DNA of 58,286 bases from Armatimonadia bacterium (lineage in GTDB: Bacteria; Armatimonadota; Zipacnadia; Zipacnadales; JABUFB01). Positions 56,284 to 58,286 of this stretch are shown here, piece after piece. The translations under genes and the position numbers were made by a program. The DNA is taken from the NCBI GenBank assembly GCA_039679385.1, contig JBDKVB010000100.1, forward strand, positions 1-58,286, in the 5' to 3' direction. Position 1 is the stretch's first letter; each line of letters begins with the position of its first letter. The notes beneath the pieces were generated by a model. The model did not search any database. It was not told where the DNA came from and was given only the letters and a program-made list of their open reading frames with translations.

Positions 56284-56400
56284 ATGTGTCTGAAGGGCAA
56301 GAAGAAGGACGAGGACAAGCCGGGGAACTACAAGTGCAAGAAGTGCGGCGCGATCTCGAAGAAGAAGGGTGACCTGTGCGAGCCGAAGAAGATAAAGTAG
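56284..56400 (+). CDS. Small CxxC zinc-ribbon-like protein (38 residues)
   Basis: ATG at 56284 to TAG at 56398-56400 encodes MCLKGKKKDEDKPGNYKCKK and then CGAISKKKGDLCEPKKIK. It is very Lys-rich (14 of 38), with the pattern CKKCG-x8-C that resembles half of a zinc ribbon, plus an N-terminal Cys. A GGGGTGAG ribosome binding site lies 3-4 bases before the start. It sits between ferritin and the flavodiiron gene in the same orientation. Small basic rubredoxin/desulforedoxin-like or ribbon proteins occur in such operons, but this family is not one I can name. Confidence 0.65.
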   Translation: MCLKGKKKDEDKPGNYKCKKCGAISKKKGDLCEPKKIK

Positions 56401-56518
56401 GTCAGGCAAGGGCACGCACAAGAGCAGCACGTCCGGCGTGGTTGGAGGCTGGTGAGAAGGGGACTCGGGCGTCGAGATCGTCGGGACGCGCCGGAAGGCT
56501 GCAGGAAGGGATACTCCT

Positions 56519-57724
56519 ATGACGAGATCGCTGTTCCCCAACATCGACTGGGTCGGCTACGTGGATTGGACGGTCCGGGACTTTCACGGCTACCAGACGC
56601 GCCGCGGCTCAAGCTACAACTCCTATCTGATTCGCGACACCAAGAACGCTCTGGTCGACACGGTGAAGGCGCCCTACGCCTGTCATCTGCTGAAGAGCGT
56701 GACTGAGCTGCTGCCGCTCGCAAAGCTGGACTACCTGGTCGTGAACCATGCCGAGCCGGACCATGGCGGGTCGGTGGGAGCCGTCGTCAAGGCCTGTCCG
56801 CAGGTAACCGTGGTCACCAACAAGAAGTGCCAGGCGATCCTCAGTGGCTACCACGACACCTCGAACTGGAACTGGCAACTCGTCGGCACGGGTGACACGC
56901 TGGAACTGGGCAATCGGACGCTAACCTTCCTTGAGACGCCGATGGTCCACTGGCCGGACTCGATGATGACCTACGTCTCTCAGGACGGCCTGCTCTTCTC
57001 GATGGACGGCTTCGGTCAGCACTACGCCTCGTGCCACCGGTTTGATGACGAAGAGCCGATAGAGACCGTGTTAGCGGAAGCCAAGACCTACTACGCCAAC
57101 ATCATCATGTGGGCGGGCAAGCCCATTCAGCGGGCGCTTGAGGCGGCCTCGAAGCTGGACATCAAGATGATCGCGCCTTCGCATGGAACCATCTGGCGCA
57201 GTCACATGGATCGGATTCTGGCGGCCTACCAGGACTGGGTCGTCTGCAAACCGTCGCCCAAGGTCCTCGTGGTGTACGACACGATGTGGGAGAGCACGGC
57301 GATGATGGCGCGGGCGATCCTGGAAGGCGCCTCGCAGCCCGGCATCACGGCGAAGCTGCTGTACATCCGCGCTGGCGACTACACCGAGCTTGCCACCGAG
57401 ACCCTGGATGCAGCAACGATTGCCGTCGGCTCACCCACCCTCAACGGAGGGATGATGCCGGTGATCGGCGGCGGCCTGACTTACCTTAAGGGCCTGCGAC
57501 CGATCTGCAAGGCGGGCTTCAGCTTCGGCTCCTACGGCTGGTCGAAGGGTGGCGCAGCGGCTGTTCAGCGCGAATTGGAGGAGACCAAGTTCGAGATCCT
57601 CCGTGATCCGCTGGAGTGCCAGTACCGACCTACGCCGGAAGTGCTGCAGGAGTGCCGTGAGGCCGGCAAGATGCTCGCGGACAAGGCCCTCGCGCTGACC
57701 TGCGCGGTGGAGTCGAAGTCCTAG
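56519..57724 (+). CDS. Flavodiiron protein (rubredoxin:oxygen/NO oxidoreductase)
   Basis: Reduces oxygen to water, or NO to N2O, with electrons from rubredoxin. 401 residues: a metallo-beta-lactamase-like domain with the diiron ligands in NHAEPDHGGS (His77, Glu79, Asp81, His82), MVHWPDS and SHGTIWR. A flavodoxin-like domain starts at about residue 250 (VLVVYDTMWEST for FMN binding, then FGSYGWSKGGA). AGGAAGGG is upstream of the ATG. The rubredoxin gene follows 90 bases downstream, giving the natural redox partner. Confidence 0.93.
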   Translation: MTRSLFPNIDWVGYVDWTVRDFHGYQTRRGSSYNSYLIRDTKNALVDTVKAPYACHLLKSVTELLPLAKLDYLVVNHAEPDHGGSVGAVVKACPQVTVVTNKKCQAILSGYHDTSNWNWQLVGTGDTLELGNRTLTFLETPMVHWPDSMMTYVSQDGLLFSMDGFGQHYASCHRFDDEEPIETVLAEAKTYYANIIMWAGKPIQRALEAASKLDIKMIAPSHGTIWRSHMDRILAAYQDWVVCKPSPKVLVVYDTMWESTAMMARAILEGASQPGITAKLLYIRAGDYTELATETLDAATIAVGSPTLNGGMMPVIGGGLTYLKGLRPICKAGFSFGSYGWSKGGAAAVQRELEETKFEILRDPLECQYRPTPEVLQECREAGKMLADKALALTCAVESKS

Positions 57725-57814
57725 AGGAGTGGGCAGGCTCTTGTCGAGTCCCTTCAGGCGTAGTCTGACACGATAGCGTTGACGCCCCATGAACTCCTAG
57801 GAGAGACGCCAACT

Positions 57815-57979
57815 ATGAAGAAGTACGAATGCAACGTGTGCGGCTACATCTACGATCCGGAGCAGGGCGATCCCGACAACGGTGTGGAGCCGGGTACCGC
57901 CTTCGAGGACCTTCCCGACGACTGGGTCTGCCCGGAGTGCTTCGTCGGCAAGGACGAGTTCACGCCGGTCGAGGAGTAG
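57815..57979 (+). CDS. Rubredoxin
   Basis: 54-residue iron-sulfur electron carrier with the Fe(Cys)4 ligands CNVCGY (Cys6, Cys9) and CPECF (Cys39, Cys42), plus the conserved DWVCPEC and PDNGVEPGT. The ATG at 57815 has GGAGAG upstream; an earlier ATG at 57779 would add residues that the family lacks. It should feed electrons to the neighbouring flavodiiron protein and to rubrerythrin. Confidence 0.95.
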   Translation: MKKYECNVCGYIYDPEQGDPDNGVEPGTAFEDLPDDWVCPECFVGKDEFTPVEE

Positions 57980-58009
57980 CGGCGCAGCTTTGCCAGCACA
58001 GTAGCAAAG

Positions 58010-58043
58010 GGGCCCGCATCGAGACAGCTTCCGGTGCGGGCCC
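58010..58043. terminator. Terminator-like hairpin after rubredoxin
   Basis: GGGCCCGCA and TGCGGGCCC form a perfect nine-base-pair stem with a 16-base loop, between rubredoxin (plus) and the convergent epimerase gene. On the minus strand it is followed by CCCCTTTGC, so it may serve that gene better. Confidence 0.6.
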
Positions 58044-58064
58044 TGTCGTGACCAGCGGCGTGTG

Positions 58065-58286
58065 TCAGTCCTCGCCCAGAACCCGCAAGGCCTCCTCGCA
58101 CATTCCAACAACGTGGTAGTCCATCTTCCAGACGCTGCCCTTCGCCGAGTTCCGAGGAGCAAGGCCGCCCTCGGCCGGTGTGAAGTACCAGCCTCCATAC
58201 TCGGGGTCGACAAACTGCGCACGCACGAAGTCGAGGTGTCGCTGGAGCTTCGGCCACAGGTCATCGCGGCCGCGCCAGGCGGCGAA
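58065..58286 (-). CDS. N-acylglucosamine 2-epimerase (AGE)/cellobiose epimerase-family protein, C-terminal part
   Basis: The frame runs off the window end and shows 73 C-terminal residues ending VVGMCEEALRVLGED. It contains FVDPEYGGWYF, then KGSVWKMDYHVVGM, the conserved C-terminal pattern of AGE-fold epimerases, in which the His of KxxxHxxRA-type motifs is catalytic. The complete protein should epimerise a free or acylated sugar. Confidence is limited by the truncation. Confidence 0.8.
   Translation of the reverse strand, partial: FAAWRGRDDLWPKLQRHLDFVRAQFVDPEYGGWYFTPAEGGLAPRNSAKGSVWKMDYHVVGMCEEALRVLGED

Overview
This window is a GC-rich bacterial chromosome segment of ordinary gene density, with genes on both strands, short operons, AGGAGG-type ribosome binding sites and sigma70-like promoters. 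Its content suggests a heterotrophic, oxygen-sensitive or microaerophilic bacterium that degrades polysaccharides. The evidence is a heparinase-type lyase, a GH2 beta-galactosidase-like enzyme, a second large secreted glycosidase-like protein, a sugar-binding lipoprotein, and a complete PerR / rubrerythrin / superoxide reductase / ferritin / flavodiiron / rubredoxin island. The large DUF6785-type membrane protein and the pair of M55 peptidases recall Armatimonadota-like or other environmental (PVC/FCB-like) lineages. That placement is an inference at low confidence, because the window holds no rRNA gene or other marker that fixes the phylum.

Layout. 1-2440: an IS4-type transposase tail, rsmE and a sugar-binding lipoprotein. 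2487-4467: rpoZ and dnaJ on the minus strand. 4501-5167: a tRNA cluster (Lys, Glu, Val, Phe, Thr) behind a strong promoter. 5414-8593: galU, a PRC-barrel protein with a cysteine-rich tail, and murB. 8615-14965: minus-strand GNAT, membrane protein, heparinase II/III-like lyase and HAD phosphatase. 15120-23705: plus-strand Eis-like GNAT, SIS sugar isomerase/deaminase, aldehyde dehydrogenase, 4-TM protein plus metallophosphoesterase, and two envelope proteins (one with PEGA repeats). 23843-29989: an unknown protein, a nitrilase-family amidase, a zinc-ribbon coiled-coil protein, two small secreted proteins that share an operator-like dyad, and the large DUF6785-like membrane protein. 30029-34881: a PfkB-like kinase, a signal-anchored unknown, and a Ski2-like helicase fused to an OmpR-type winged helix. 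34896-40556: trpE, a membrane protein, trpS and pgi on the minus strand. 40721-43942: two M55 peptidases around a small membrane protein and a GFO/IDH/MocA oxidoreductase. 44213-53887: two large secreted carbohydrate-active proteins, then hisD-hisB. 54003-57979: the oxidative-stress island. 58065-58286: the C-terminal end of an AGE-family epimerase.

The most interesting signal is upstream of trpS. Reading the minus strand from about 39088, there is a TTGACT-N17-TACATT promoter and, 20 nt after the predicted start, a Shine-Dalgarno. It is followed by a 17-codon leader peptide (MDCAKRSHRTWSWRRTR) with two Trp codons. The leader's stop codon lies in the loop of a hairpin that starts at the Trp codons. 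Two tandem intrinsic terminators follow, then trpS. This is the full layout of ribosome-mediated transcription attenuation, here controlling tryptophanyl-tRNA synthetase.

Other notable items are the TACTA-N7-TAGTA dyads before two neighbouring secreted-protein genes; a secreted protein with 15 glycines spaced exactly every fourth residue; a promoter plus a seven-T terminator that bound a roughly 78-nt transcript upstream of the GH2 gene; the helicase / winged-helix fusion; and a 38-residue zinc-ribbon-like gene inside the oxidative-stress island.
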